DNA of 64,000 nt. It comes from Saururus chinensis. Lineage: Eukaryota > Streptophyta > Magnoliopsida > Piperales > Saururaceae. The translations under genes and the position numbers were made by a program. Of the stretch, positions 22,263 through 34,500 are shown piece by piece. The stretch is from contig CP141141.1 in assembly GCA_035235625.1 (NCBI GenBank), positions 10,289,968 through 10,353,967 of the forward strand. Reading direction: 5' to 3'. The notes under the pieces are model-generated. The model ran no database searches, was not told the origin of the DNA, and saw only the letters and a program-made list of their open reading frames with translations. Positions within the stretch are counted from its first letter, which is position 1. Every line of letters starts with the position of its first letter.

Positions 22263-23837
22263 AGTTTACTCTACAATGGATTTGAGACTGTTGTTCTTTG
22301 TTCACTATCTCGTAGATTGGTCATTTGATATTTGAGTTTGATATTAACTTTTTTTTCACATTAATTTTGTCAACAAGATGTTGCAATTTTTTTGCTTTTG
22401 GTGTTCTCATTTATGCATTTCCACATCTATGTTATAGTTTTTATGCGCTCCCCTGTTGGCATTGCTATTATGTATTGGACATTGCTTGGTTTAAATGGGA
22501 GTGGAAATTCTAATTAATAGTTGGATCTGTGTTTCATGTTTACTAATCTTTCACTTATTACATTTTTTAAGATTTTGGTAAGACACTTTTATTAGTAACA
22601 TGCCCTACTTAGTAAAGGTTTAATTGTTCGAACGCATGAATTTGCTTACAAAGTGGATGTTGATGTTAGCTAGATATAAGATGAATGAATTTTAAGAGTG
22701 AGAAGGGTTATAAAAGAACATGTGATACTTACGTGAATGTAATAGCTTCTTTCAAATAAAAACGGACATTTGTGTATGTCGTTGTGCTGAAAGTAGTTGA
22801 AGGATCTAATCTCCTCAAATATTGGAACGATTTTGAGTTCTCGTGGTTGCTAGTATATCTTGTTTCCTTTTGCTTGTTAGGCCTATGCATGAGAAATAGG
22901 CTCAAGGAGACACTATGTTATATGAACTTTTTGAGGGGAGGTAAGGGGAAGAAAAGTTTAATTGATTACAGATTCCTTTATTTCTCTTGTTTTTTTTACT
23001 GGGAAAACAAGATGCTATATTGAAAACCATGATTTAACTGTAATGATTTGACTCTTAGATTATAGTTTTCTGGAGCTGTTTTCAAAACATAATGCTGTCT
23101 AGGTTATGGTTGGTTTCTTTGAAATATCTTGATAGTCTTGAAATGTGCCATTTAAAACTTTTCATACTCATTTTTGCTCCGTATTGTTGAGGGCTTTTTT
23201 AATTAATGTATACCCATGCTCTGTCGCTCATTTAGCCTTAGGCTTTAACTTTGAACATTTTTGTCATTTATTTGCACCATGCTGCCAGATGAAAACTGCC
23301 ATTTGGAATGCCACTTTTGTTTCAATTCTGATATAGTAGAAATTGTTCTTAATTCTCTGTGTGACGGGAAGAATAAAAGAAAAGCTTAATCGTGGAAGTT
23401 TTGATTCTCATCACGGCTGAAAGAAGCTTTAAGATGCCTTTTCTAGATTAGCTTTGTCAGCCTTGCTTTAAGTTTAAAACAAGGCTAGATGGAAAGAGGA
23501 AGAAGACCAAAGAGGGTGGCCAGCCTTGCCCTCAACTGTGTGCCGCTGCCACTTTTCGTCGTGAACCACCCCCAAAACCGTATCACATCAGCAAGGAGAA
23601 GTCTGTCCTTGGCCCCGATTTGGCAATTCGTGACTGTCCCTTCCTCCCTCTCCTCCCCAGCGGCCTTGCTTCGACTTTGATCCTAAGTTCCTGGCTTCCC
23701 CTCTTTCCCCTTTCCTCCTGGCCATTCCTTCTCCTCCCCGACCCTGGCCCCACCTTGATCCTCCCTTCTCCTCCACGGCCCTGACCCCCGATCCAAGCCT
23801 CATCCCCTCTTCCACTTCTCTTCTATTTTGTTTTTGT
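22263..23837. other. Non-coding spacer, C/T-rich at the right end
   Basis: No domain or spliced gene recognised. The first part is AT-rich. 23620-23825 is strongly C/T-rich on the plus strand (ctccctctcctcccc-type runs). Apparent frames here are compositional. Confidence 0.5.
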
Positions 23838-24006
23838 GAAAACTCGGATTAGACCGGTCGTCCGGGTCACCGGTTCGACTGATTGGGTGAGGTTGACCCG
23901 CCCAGGTAAACCTCACCCAGTAGCCAAGATGACTCAACCCAGATTTTCGATTGGGTCTAGTTGAACCCGGTTGACCCAGCCGGTTTGGTTTGGGTTTTAA
24001 AACACT
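23838..24006. repeat. Short GC-rich inverted-repeat element
   Basis: About 170 bp rich in accgg/ccggt/gacccg words between gtgaaaactcgg and gggttttaaaacac. The ends can pair in inverted orientation (gtgaaaac/gttttaaaacac). Similar short GC-rich elements are common in plant genomes. I cannot assign a superfamily and see no clear target duplication. Confidence 0.4.
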
Positions 24007-24121
24007 AGCAAGGGGTAGTTGATCATTTATAATTAAACCATTTGCAAGTGTATAAGATAATTGTACTAAGATAAGTATTTAAGGGTTGTCGAACCTCAGG
24101 GGTAGATAAATTAATTACTAA

Positions 24122-24678
24122 GGGGTTGTTTGTATATTGAATTTATTTAAGATTCTGTTGATTCCACCCCAATCACGGTTTAAATTATTGGAATCATGTT
24201 TGTGTAAAAGATGGGCAGAATTAAAATTTCACCGAAAAAGTTGATTCCAAGTTGTTTCTATTTCAAGCCAGAATCAGCAGGAATCATCGAATCACCTCAT
24301 GAGGTGATTCTGTCGATTCTGGCTCCCAACATCCGTTTTAAAAATTATAGATTTTGTTATTTTTCAATGGTTACCTCTCTTATCGATTTGAGTCTCGAGA
24401 AGCATACCATATAGGTGGGGCCTACTTTAAAAGTTTAAAATTACCTAACCTCATGGGATCTTGTTTGACAGAGTTTGAATTTAGGAGTGTAATAGTACTA
24501 AGAACGTGCATATCTGAGTTCGAGAGAGAGAGAGTTATATTAGATTAAAGTTTTAAAATTAGGTTGGATGCGACATTGGAATTTATTCTAAATTTTTTTA
24601 ATTCCGCGGTGAATTTTTAGAATGAAGTCCAAAAAATTCTACTTTTGTTTGTAAAAAATCTAATACCCAAGCATTCCC
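24122..24678. mobile_element. Tourist-like MITE, copy A (TSD TAA)
   Basis: 557 bp with left end ggggttgtttg and right end, on the opposite strand, gggaatgcttgggtatt. It is flanked by taa on both sides (24119-24121, 24679-24681). A 3-bp TAA/TTA target with GGG-TTTG termini is characteristic of PIF/Harbinger Tourist elements. There is no coding capacity. A perfect 22-bp palindrome lies at 24289-24310. Confidence 0.85.
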
Positions 24679-24839
24679 TAACTCGAATAGAAGATTTTAA
24701 TAATAATTAAAACTTTAAAATAAAAACTTAAATTAAATAAGGAAATAATCAACTAGACTAAAAAGGAAGAGATCAATATAATAAAAATTACTTAAGAAAT
24801 CAAATCCACTATAGAACTATAACAATTTTTTAACCTTTA

Positions 24840-25395
24840 GAGACTATTTATATAATATTCCATTGATTCCGCCCTGATTTCGGCTTGAATTATCGGAATC
24901 ATATTTGTGTGTTGAAGGTGTGCGGAATTAAAAATTGAACCCCGAAGTTGATTCTAAGCTGTTTCGAGCCGGAATCAGCAAGAATCGCCAAATCACCTCA
25001 TGAGGTGATTCTGTTGATTTCGGCTCCCAACCCGAGTTTTGAAAGTTACAGATTCTGTTATTTTTTAATAGTTACCTCTCATATCGATTTGATCATAGAG
25101 AAATGTGCCATATATGTGGGGTCCACTTTAAAAGTTTAAAATTACCTACCATTGTGGGATCTTGTTTGATAGAGCTCAAATTTAGGAGCATAATAGTACC
25201 AAGAATGTGCATATCCGAATTGTTTAGAGAGAGTTATATTAGTTTGAAGTTTTAAAATTGGGTTTGATGTGAGACCTGAATTTATTCTAAAATATTTCAT
25301 TACCAACCGTAATTCACATTTGGCGGTGAATTTTTGGAATTAATTCCAAAAAATTCCACGTCCGTTTCTGAAAAATCTAATACCCAAACAACCCC
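24840..25395. mobile_element. Tourist-like MITE, copy B (TSD TTA)
   Basis: 556 bp, same family and orientation as copy A. The left terminus has decayed (gagactattta); the right terminus, on the opposite strand, is ggggttgtttgggtatt. It is flanked by tta (24837-24839, 25396-25398). The host LTR joins cleanly across it when compared with the S copy at 2449. The central palindrome (20 bp) is at 24991-25010. Confidence 0.85.
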
Positions 25396-26591
25396 TTAAT
25401 CTAAATCTAGTTTGAATATGACAACTATTCTCAGCTACGAGCTAGAATTACATTAAAAAAAATCATTAATTAAATTTATGACATAAATTATCTTTGACAG
25501 TAGTATCAATCATCTATACTTAAACTAAACTATAGGCATGACTCGTCTAATCTTAGTATAACTCATCAATTCATTCATCATATGAATATTAAAACTATTG
25601 CATGACAAATCACATAAATTAGAATTAATGTAAATATCAAAACCACATCAATCTATCATCTACAAGACAATAAATCAACATAAATTTGAATAAACATGAA
25701 AAACTTTTCTATTGAAAAGGAAATCCTTGTTATAGAATTGTCATTAATTACAACTAAGATTTAAATTAAAGAGAAAAAGAATAATCACAACTGAGATCTA
25801 AATTAAAAAGAAAAAAAACTAAAACTTATATATAGCTTCATCAAGTCCTAAGTAAAAGAAAATTTTAGCTTGCATGGTAGATAAAGACTATTTAATCTCC
25901 ATTGAAAGCTTTGAATGCTCCTCCATTTTATTCTCCCATTTTATCTTCAGAAAATCTACTATATTTCATCATTTTTTAGCACCATATAACTTTATATAGG
26001 CATAAGTCATAGGAGAAAGTCTAATAGGAAAATGACTCAAAACTAGCCTAAAATAGGAAATTGCATGTTATCCTATTCGAATGCCTTGCACTTGTTCGAG
26101 CGTCTATACTGTTTCTGCAATTTGAACAATTATGTTTAATTTTGCGTACAATTTCTATTTAGGAAGCTTAGTCTGTTCACTAGACAATCCATATTGCCCT
26201 CAAATTTTTTATTATGTTCATTAAGCTCTTTCTTCATGTCCATATTAATTTTCAACCTCTTTGTAACTCTGAAAAATTGTCCAAATTATTTTAAAGCATG
26301 TCAAGAATATTTTGAATTATTCTGAACATTGTCTAAGGGCCTCAATAAGCACAACATACCTACAAAACATAAAAACTTCGCATTTTAGACATGTAGAACA
26401 TAAATAAAATCCCAACTTGATTTAAATACATGTCTAAACTGCTAATAGTACCCAAATTAATTAATAATTAAACTAAAATATTAATGTCTATCTTAACATA
26501 AATAAACTATAATTAACCCTAACTTAACCTAATACTATACTAGCAAATAAGGCAAAAAAACATATAAAATAGACATATTTTATACTTATCA

Positions 26592-27061
26592 GTAGTCACT
26601 ATCAACATAAGAGCATTGTGGCAAGGGGTACCCTCTGCTAGAAAACTAACCGAATTATTTTAGCATTGGCTCGGTTTTGGCAGGGAGTGCTCAATAATTT
26701 CTCTCAAGAGTGGCAAACGAGCTATTGATGAACAAACTCTACCATAAGAGGTACATACAATCTACTATATGCACATAAATATACATGAAAAAATCACAAA
26801 CAACAAAAAAATCATGGCTAAGGGGAAGAATAATTGACATAAAGGGCTGAATTTTCTAGTTGCCAAAGTTTTCTAGTAGTCAGCAGAGCTACATTGCTCG
26901 AAAATAACACATTTCAAAAGAGAGGGATGGAGGAAAGGAAGAAGATGGAGGGTCGCTGAGGAATGCCCATAAAGCTTTTGACCAAAGTAGACTCATACTT
27001 TGGTCAAACAACCAAAGTGTGAGCAACTATCTTCTATTTACCAAAGTAGACTTGCGAATGT
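26592..27061. other. Spacer between the S LTR and the MULE
   Basis: No gene. gagcattgtggc (26612) and its approximate reverse gctacattgctc (26888) might bound a small inverted-repeat element, but I see no target duplication. The sequence near 27000-27050 repeats ccaaagtagact. Confidence 0.35.
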
Positions 27062-27639
27062 GGGAACTTGCAAACGTGTGAAGGTTTTTGACTGAAATAT
27101 CCTCCCCTAAGTGTCTCTTCCTGCTCATTTGTCACCCTGGATGTAAGATCACGACTGTTCACCTACCGGTGCCGTTTTCGCCTTCACCACCACCTGGACA
27201 CCATCCTCTCTCACTTCCCATCGTTTCTCTCTCTCTCTCTCTTTTTCTGCATTCTTGACTCCTCATTCCCTCCTAGAGCCCTCATCTTGCCCTCGCCCTC
27301 ACCGCAGTCACTGCCCTCATCTTGCCCTCGCCTTCACTGCCATCGTCTCGCCCAAACAGTGCTCATTGCCTCCCGGAGCCCTCATCTCGCCTCCCAAAGC
27401 CCTCATCTATCACTGTGCATGCTCTTCGTTCCCCTCTAGTAAGTTATTGCTTCTATTTCTATGGAAATTATCTATGTTAAATATTACTCTTGTGTTGATT
27501 GTCGATTTTTTTGAAGTGGTTCTCTTTGCTCTATTATTTTTGTTGTTTATTAGTTATCTTTGTTAAATATTTGCAATGTATGGCTCTTGTTGCATCTTTT
27601 ATGAATGGAGGTAATTTTCCGGATGAATGGACGAAAGGA

Positions 27640-27835
27640 AATTTGCGAACTAAATAACTATAAAACTAGAAAATTGGAAATTTAAAGTAAATTTGCTGGT
27701 TATTTGGTGTAAAATACGTGGATAACTGGAAAAGCATAAAACTGAATAACTGGAAAACTAAAAAATCGGAAAACTATATAACTAGATAACTACAAAACTA
27801 AATAACATTGAAACTAAAAAACTGGATAATAAAGA
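27640..27835 (+). repeat. A-rich degenerate ~10-bp tandem repeat
   Basis: Repeated aactggaaaact/aactaaataact-type words. A similar run occurs at 29290-29405 (aactaccaaactaaaaaact) inside the same MULE. Confidence 0.55.
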
Positions 27836-28099
27836 GCTTGATTAGTGAGCAATAATTATTTGTTTTAGGCCTGATTTCTCTTTTTCATATATTAATAGCT
27901 TGATTTTACATTTTTGGTATTTTCCCTTTTCATTGATTTTAATCTAACATCTTTCTGCAGCTTTATATTTTATCACTGATTATAGTATGATATCTTTGTA
28001 TAGGAAATGTCAAAGGCTACAGAAAAAACAAACAAAAAGGGAAAACTCCTAAGTAAGCTATATAAAGGGGACCCTAGTGCAAGTCAACTTATTATTACA

Positions 28100-28982
28100 T
28101 TGGAAAATTAAATAGCACTTTGACAAGCACAAAGTGCAGAAGAAGTTATTTGAGAGAACATGTTTCGGTAAATATTTGGAATGTGAGGTTACGTGAAACA
28201 TGTTCCCTGTCTAGGCCTTCTACCATCTCCTAAAGAGACATAAGTGGGGTTTTCTATTTCAAGTGAATGAGAGGCTTAACATCAAGCTTTCATTGAAGGA
28301 ATTTTGCATGGTTATTGGCCTTAGGTTTGTTGACTCTACCCCTCCTCTCCAATAAATGCCCAAATTTTTGAAAAAAGGCAGCCTCTTACTACAGATATTT
28401 GGGAGGTCAAAGTTATTAATAAGGAAGGAGGAGCTGCTCCAGAAGACTAAAGTGCATGAAAATGACAAGGATGCCGTCAAGTTGGTAGTAGTTCTTGTGT
28501 TAGAAAGTTTATTGGTGTGTAGAGGATGGAACAATAAGGCCGATAAGAGATACTTCCAGCTTGTAGATGACCTGGATAATTTTGATGAGTATCCTTGGGG
28601 AAACCTTTGCTACTGGGACACATTGTGAGGTTTAGAGCAAACTGCAAGGTCTATGGGCAATGTAAATTACAATGTCTACGGTTTTGTGCATATGGTAATA
28701 GTAGGTTTTACTTATTTATTGAATTTGTTAAAATATTTTAGTATTTAATTGTTGGAGACTTATATTTTAGGTGTGGGCAATGGAGAGGATTCCGTTATTA
28801 GGGGATTATTGTGCAAGCAAAAGGAGGAACATTTTTCCTCTTAGCTGTGGTTGGGCATCTTATAAGAAGCCTAAATTTGATTATATTGCAGATGTTGTTT
28901 TTAGTGGGAAGGTATATACTAACTTTTCTTTGACTTTGAACATGAAACATCCACGAATTTTCAAGGCATGTAGTCTCCACAG
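28100..28982 (+). pseudogene. DUF1985-domain fragment of a Ulp1-like MULE gene
   Basis: Two exons are visible. Exon one runs through FYHLLKRHKWGFLFQV, LSLKEFCMVIGLRF (about 28220-28325), DKDAVKLVVVLVLESLLV and YFQLVDDLDNFDEYPWG (28460-28600), then NYNVYGFVHM. Then comes a GT-AG intron at about 28694-28770. Exon two gives VWAMERIPLLGDYC and KKPKFDYIADVVF (28771-28905). This order (FSLKEF, DAVKLA, LVDDLxxFxxYPWG, VWAxExIP) is the DUF1985 domain usually fused to a C48 cysteine protease. The protease part is absent. Stops at about 28200, 28353 and 28625 make it a pseudogene. Confidence 0.75.
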
Positions 28983-30002
28983 GTAGTTCTCGACAACATA
29001 TCTGACTGTATACCTTGATTTATTTGAATATATAATCTTGAACTGAAACTTGGTATACATGGCCATGTTGTGAAGGTGAAGTTGAAGCATAGCTTTGTCC
29101 TTGAACTGTTGACCAATTTCTATTGCTTGTCGATCATAAACCTTCCCTAATTGCACCCCAAAGTCATTGTTTACATAGGGATCCTCCCCAGAAATGCCTA
29201 TTTTATGGGTCAAATTTGGGGGTTATTCATCATGTCTCAATCTCTTTTTCTTACCACCACCTTCATTCTTCTTGGAAATTACAAGTGTAAATCATTGAAC
29301 TAGAAACTGCCAAACTAAAACACTACCAAACTTAAAAAATGCTAAAAGGAAAAACTACCAAACTAAAAAACTATGAAGCTGAAAAACTACCAAATTGAAA
29401 AACAAAATTACTTACATCCTTTTAATTGATGTATATGGAACTAATATTTGTGGACTATTCGTGGTTTTCACTTTTTTATCAAAAGGCGTAGGCTGACTAT
29501 AGTTGCTTTCATTTGATCTACATAACCTAACACAATATATTTTGTATCAATAGTTTCATATATCTACATACCTAATACAAAATTACAAACTATATTTACA
29601 ATATTTACTATACTTTTCATCATTAGGACAAGGCTGATCTTGGGGTATTGGAGAAGTCATAACTTGTTCTTCTGCACCATGATTCACCTCTCCTATAGGA
29701 TCGTCTTCATATGCTTATGGTGAAGCATAATAAGGATCTTGCCCAAATTCAAAGTCATTAATAATTGTGTTTGGGACATACTCATTAATGCTTGAATTGA
29801 TATTACACTCTTGCTTTACACTTGTTAGGTCATCATGTGTTACTTTTGAATCAATGTTAATGCAGGATGCATGTGCTTTCTTCATCCTACTCTCCTCCTC
29901 TAAATGAAATAACTCATCTAATTGGAGTTTATCTTTCTCACAATTGAGATTGGCAGTTGTGTTGTATGGAACACTAAAAAATGTGTCATTCTCCTCCCAC
30001 AT
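28881..30002 (-). pseudogene. MuDR-type transposase, N-terminal DNA-binding region
   Basis: Read on the minus strand, 30002-29715 encodes an acidic N-terminal segment (LDELFHLEEESRMKKA). 29213-28881 encodes the Mutator transposase DNA-binding fold: IGQQFKDKAMLQLHLHNMAM, FQFKIIYSNKSRYTVRYV, YLWRLHALKIRG, CFMFKVKEK. The cysteines usually found in the 'VKC...CPWRL' part are replaced (VRYVVENYLWRL). The stretch between the two parts (29214-29714) probably held an intron and an A-rich repeat. The catalytic DDE and SWIM domains are missing. It is convergent with the DUF1985 fragment and touches it. Confidence 0.7.
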
Positions 30003-31079
30003 TGCTCATCTTCTTCCTATTTTCTCCTCCCACTTTGCACTTTTTCTTCTCATCTCCTTATGCGACTTCGACACTTTGATACTAACATTCCCGTGAGTAA
30101 TATTTTTTTTCTTACTTTAGTTATCATCAATGGTATTCCATTTGATCTTAATTTATTCTCTCAAAGGAAGCAATGAAGAGTTTCAGTATCGTGTATTTCA
30201 GAAGGTGGAAAGTTAATAGGAATTGCAATCAGAGATATAAAACTTAACTTTAATGAGTACTCTTTTTTCAACCATTTACAAACTTCATATAACATATCCG
30301 AAAGAGCTAAGTAACCTTGCGTGGAACTTCAATTAGTTTTGTTTCTGCATTGTCGTAATTATATTTCTTACAACTTGCATCCTAATAGATGTCCCGAACA
30401 CACAACAAACTTTGTATATCCCTTTTCATACTCTTCTCATATCATATTAGTAATCCAATTTCATACTTTTCCAGTTTTTCAATGATCGAGCTTTCTAATT
30501 TTCTAATTTCTAATTTCTAATTTTTGAGTTACCCAGAAAATCTTACTAGCATAAACTATGTAATGCCCAATATATAACCAACCCAAAATAATATTTTTCA
30601 TTTGGTAGCACATTTCTCTTTATCCCAAATAAAATGAACTAATCTACTTCGTAGAAATGAATTCACAGAGCTAAAAGTTGTGATGTACTAGAGAAAAGAA
30701 GTAGAGAAGAGGAAACAACGGGGCAAACAAAAATACGAGAAAAATGAACCTACTAAGGAGTAGAAAGCCTTACAGGAGATAAAACCAGTGCAAAATAAAG
30801 TCGTACGGGAGAAGAAGAAGACATCTTCCTTGATTAAGTGATCAATATAGCGTGTTTTTCCGTTGGCTTGCCATACGATAAAAAAGATGTTACTTCAGTC
30901 AAAAGCCTTCTCATGTATGCAAGTTTTCATGTAAGTAAATTTATATTAATAAATAATAAATATTTGCTCACATTTTAATTATTTAACTAAAATAAAAGTA
31001 TACTTTTAAGTCAAAAGTTTTAAAAATTAATATTTTTTGATTTCACTCGGGGACACGGGAGTTAGGTAGGGTATGAATA

Positions 31080-31207
31080 GCCACGTTTCATTAGGTATTT
31101 TACCGGTTCTATTAAATATTTTACAACGTGGGCCGTAGAACGGTTTGGCTAAATAATTTTTCCTACGGCACGAGCTCCTCGCCTCTCATCTTCCCGCACG
31201 CAGAGAC
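31080..31207 (+). promoter_or_regulatory. Proximal promoter and 5' leader of the TPM-domain gene
   Basis: acgtgg (31126-31131) overlaps tgggcc (31129-31134), an ACGT core with a site-II (TCP-type) element, both common in promoters of plant nuclear genes for organelle proteins. cacgt also occurs at 31082. A weak TATA-like ttaaatatttta lies at about 31112. The leader before the ATG is C/T-rich, as in many plant 5' leaders. Confidence 0.45.
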
Positions 31208-31505
31208 ATGGCAGCAGCAGCTCACTCGCCTCACCTCCTCCATCAACCGACCCATGCCCCTCTCCAGCTTCTCAACCGGCTCTTTCCCTTTTCAAAATCC
31301 CGCCTTTCCACCCTGAAGTCCACCTCAAAGGGTCCCGCTGCGTCTCTTCCATCTCCATTATCACCTCTCTGTGCAATTTGCCCGGCCAATTCGGAAGCAC
31401 TTCCCTCCTCTGAACGTCATTTGTCAAAATGGGTCGCGGGCATTTGGGACCAGTCTATTAAATTTGCCTTCTGCGGCGCCCTGGCTCTCGGGTTGTCTCT
31501 ATCTG
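31208..31505 (+). CDS. Exon 1: transit peptide and hydrophobic targeting segment
   Basis: Starts [14 protein letters not shown] at the first ATG after the C/T-rich leader. The donor is tctg|gtatgt, phase 1. The open frame runs past the donor, but only the spliced form continues into the conserved domain. Confidence 0.85.
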
Positions 31506-34500
31506 GTATGTATGGTACGGTACTGCCATTCGTCTGTTTGATTAGTGAACAAAAGGAATGTGGAAAATCTTGAAAGAGTTGGTATTTTCGTTTTTCCAAT
31601 TTGGGATTGGTATATAAAGATTTGAATCGTTCCTAAATTATCTATTTGTATCCCATCTTCTGCAAGGATAATTACAGAGCAGATGAAATTTCGAACTAGA
31701 TATATTTCTGCCCATATACTGAACAAATGGTAGTATATACTTGCTATATTATGTGAATTTAATAACTATAGTTGTCTATTAATATGAGGATGGCGAGGCT
31801 ATTATATTATAGTTAAATAGCTACAAGTCATACTATAAAATAATCGTGTTTTAGAAGTATCATGAATTATTACTATACTATTAATTAAGGCTCATAATGG
31901 TCTAATTCAAGTGTTTACTATGAAATAATTAAAGCAAAGTAAAAGTTTGGGAGCCTATTTGTTGAGCTGGATGACTAAGTATTCAATTGTTATTTCTAAT
32001 TTAAACTTGGGCGACTGGATGTTATAATTTTCAAAATACGAAGAGAGTATTTAGTTTTGGTTGATTGATACATGGTTCGTTTTTTCACATATTTGAATGG
32101 AGAATTTCATTCTATGGTGGTACATTGCTTGAATTTCCTGTTGTTTGACGATAACAAATGATGTGACTATTACTAGGACTTGGAATTGCTGAAGCAAAAG
32201 TTGGGGTTAGCAAGCCAGAACTACTGCCGAAAGAGGTCACTCCAGTTATTGATGTAGCTGGATTCTTGTCCCCAAGCCAGGTAATACTCTGATGTATACA
32301 CCAGAAATAAGTCAACCCGGGATTTGAGAATTTTAGTTGATTAGCTTTTCTTTTCTCTTTACAAATAGATGATTTTGTTTAATTAGGAATTTACCTAGTT
32401 GGTTGTCTTTCCTTACTGTAATATGAGTTTGCCACTTACAGGCTTCACCCTTTTCTACAAAATTTGTAATTTCTACCTAGTTGGTATGTGGTGATATCAG
32501 CACTAGTTAGCACTCTCTCAACCTGGTTGGTTTGCCGAGTATTTGAAAATATTTAACTTCATCTAAGGACAAGGAATATGTTGTGTTCCGATTGGAACTC
32601 AAGCAGCACCTAGCTTCAAGTAAGGGAAATGGGAGAGAAAATGACAAAGGAACAAGAAGAAGATAATCACTTTTTGCATAACCAACAAAGGAAGGAAATT
32701 CCCATATAAGGGAGGGCACGGCTCCCTAGGAAGCCATGCCAGCTGGCGGGCCATCAGCTGGTCTGTTACATCAGAATCTGATTCCCCCCCACCCCCCGCG
32801 CCCCCACCAAATAACAGCTTATTGAATCGTAAAAGGAAAATACTGAAAAGTAAAGTAAGCCCTAAAATAGCAAGTCCTAGGAATGGAAAGTGATGCAAGG
32901 CGGGATAGGCCCTGCCCTTGAGCTGGCGTACACAACACAATACCTTAAAGTAGATAGGCATCTTGATGTTGAAAATGTTTATAATCCAATAAATGTTGTA
33001 TCTTATCTTATTATTACAAAAGTTCCACATCTTATTCTTTTCCTCTTTTGTGTTGTAATCACTGTCATTTTTTATTTGAGTCTCAAAAGCTGAGAACCGA
33101 ATGTGTGACTTGAATTCTCAGGTGTGATAACAAGAAATTGAAGCAAACAATTTCAAAGTATCTAAAGCTTTCTAAGTTAAATCTGCATTGTCTTTTGTTT
33201 CTATTGGTTGGTAATGAGTGAAATTCTCAAAAACATAATTTTCTAATTGGCTATGTGATGAGGACATTCTTCTTAGATTTGATCTTGGTTTTCTTTACTT
33301 ATTTAGATGATTTTAGTTAGAGGACAATGTAATTTCTATGTTTAAGCTGACTTATTAGTTATTAGAAGTAGGCTTTTATTAGGAAAAGATATGTTTTTTA
33401 TTTACATTTCCTTTTATAAATGGGCTTGGACTCAGAATGTAAATGCCTATTCAAAGTCATGACTTATATTGAATGAAGATTTACCTAGTTTGATACTCAA
33501 ACTGAATGACTATACTGTCGGAGAACTGATGTCAAACTACAGGCCACCACTTGTGGGGCTCACAAATATGCCATGCATCGCTTCTATAAGTGGATGATTT
33601 CTTAATTGGAAATAACTTGATAGAGGAATGGAGGTTGATCTGGCTTAATCTGGCAACAGCCAAAAAACTAATCCAGACAGAAGGCCTAAAATCATGGAAT
33701 TGAGGCTTGTACAGGGCGTGGAATCACTCTGATTTGGTTCTGTAACAGTTCTGGAATTGAGCGTGACTTCAGTGTGTTTGGCTGTTGAAGAACCTCGTGG
33801 GTGCGGTGAATTTTGACTGAGATTATCAGCGGAGGAAGAGAGATTAATCTGGCTGAACCGGACAGTCACTGTTGAGACTGCAGCGTGGCCGGGCGGAGAC
33901 AACATGGTGTGGTAGGGCTGCATTTGAGGTCGGGTTCTTTAAGACCCAACCTGACTTGAGATAGGAGCCGAAAAACCCGAGAACGAAAATATGAATCAAG
34001 ATACTATCTTGCCTTGGGTTGGTTCTAAGTCGGTTTTATCTATGGTAAATTGCAAAAACTCATACCACCTCACTTAAATAAGGTTTTGTAGGTGAATTGT
34101 GAACTCGGGTTGGGTTGTGTTGGTTCTTGGGGTTTTTACATGCTAAACCTGACTTAAGAAGTACTTGGGTTTTTTCCCCTAAACCTGACCCAAGAAAGAA
34201 CTTGACCAAATTTTGGGTCAGTTCCATCCAGATTGACCTGGGTTCAGGTTTTGAGTGTAGCCGTGCAGTGTGGGCAGGATGCCAATGGATTGGGCAGAAG
34301 ATTGGTGCGTGAGGCCCTGGCTGCCAAAAGAGGGCCGGATGGAGCATCCATTTTGAGCTGTGGTGGTGACAAGGCAGAGCCTTGGGCTGTTGGTGGCAAA
34401 GTTGCTGTCAGATTTGCTGCTGGTAGAGAGGTTTGGCCAAGAGAGGACCCAAAAAGGGTTGTGGCTATTGGGGCCATGGCATGGGCGGCATCAGAGTAAG

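Larger units (their letters stand above)
24020..26591 (-). mobile_element. Solo LTR, family S, reversed, with two nested MITEs
   Basis: Plus-strand ends are tgatca (24020) and cttatca (26591), flanked by a perfect duplication GTAGT (24015-24019 and 26592-26596). After removing the two MITEs and their duplications it is about 1.45 kb. It aligns in reverse with 2449-3803, for example at gttgtcgaacctcaggg (about 24086) and atttaaatacatgtctaaac (about 26420). It has a decayed TTCGAA pair at 26076-26100. Confidence 0.88.
27062..30928. mobile_element. Mutator-like element (DUF1985/Ulp1-carrying type), deletion derivative
   Basis: Inverted ends: 27062-27099 (gggaacttgcaaacgtg ... ttttgactgaaata) pairs with the complement of 30891-30928 (gaaaacttgcatacatg ... 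ttttgactgaagta), about seven mismatches in 38. Inside are a plus-strand DUF1985 gene fragment and a minus-strand MuDR-type transposase fragment meeting near 28900. Plant Mutator-like elements that carry both a transposase and a DUF1985-Ulp1-like protease gene are known (KI-MULE or Kaonashi type). No 9-bp target duplication is obvious at my chosen ends, so the exact boundaries may be slightly off. Confidence 0.68.

Noticed and set aside
23588..23815. Minus-strand Gly/Arg-rich frame
   Set aside because: Explained by a C/T-rich tract on the other strand; no homology recognised.
26612..26900. MITE bounded by gagcattgtggc and gctacattgctc
   Set aside because: The inverted ends match only about ten bases with mismatches and no target duplication is visible.
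27255..27566. Plus-strand frame of 103 codons, Pro/Leu-rich
   Set aside because: Low-complexity C/T-rich sequence with an internal repeat (ctcatcttgccctcgcc), inside the MULE; no domain.
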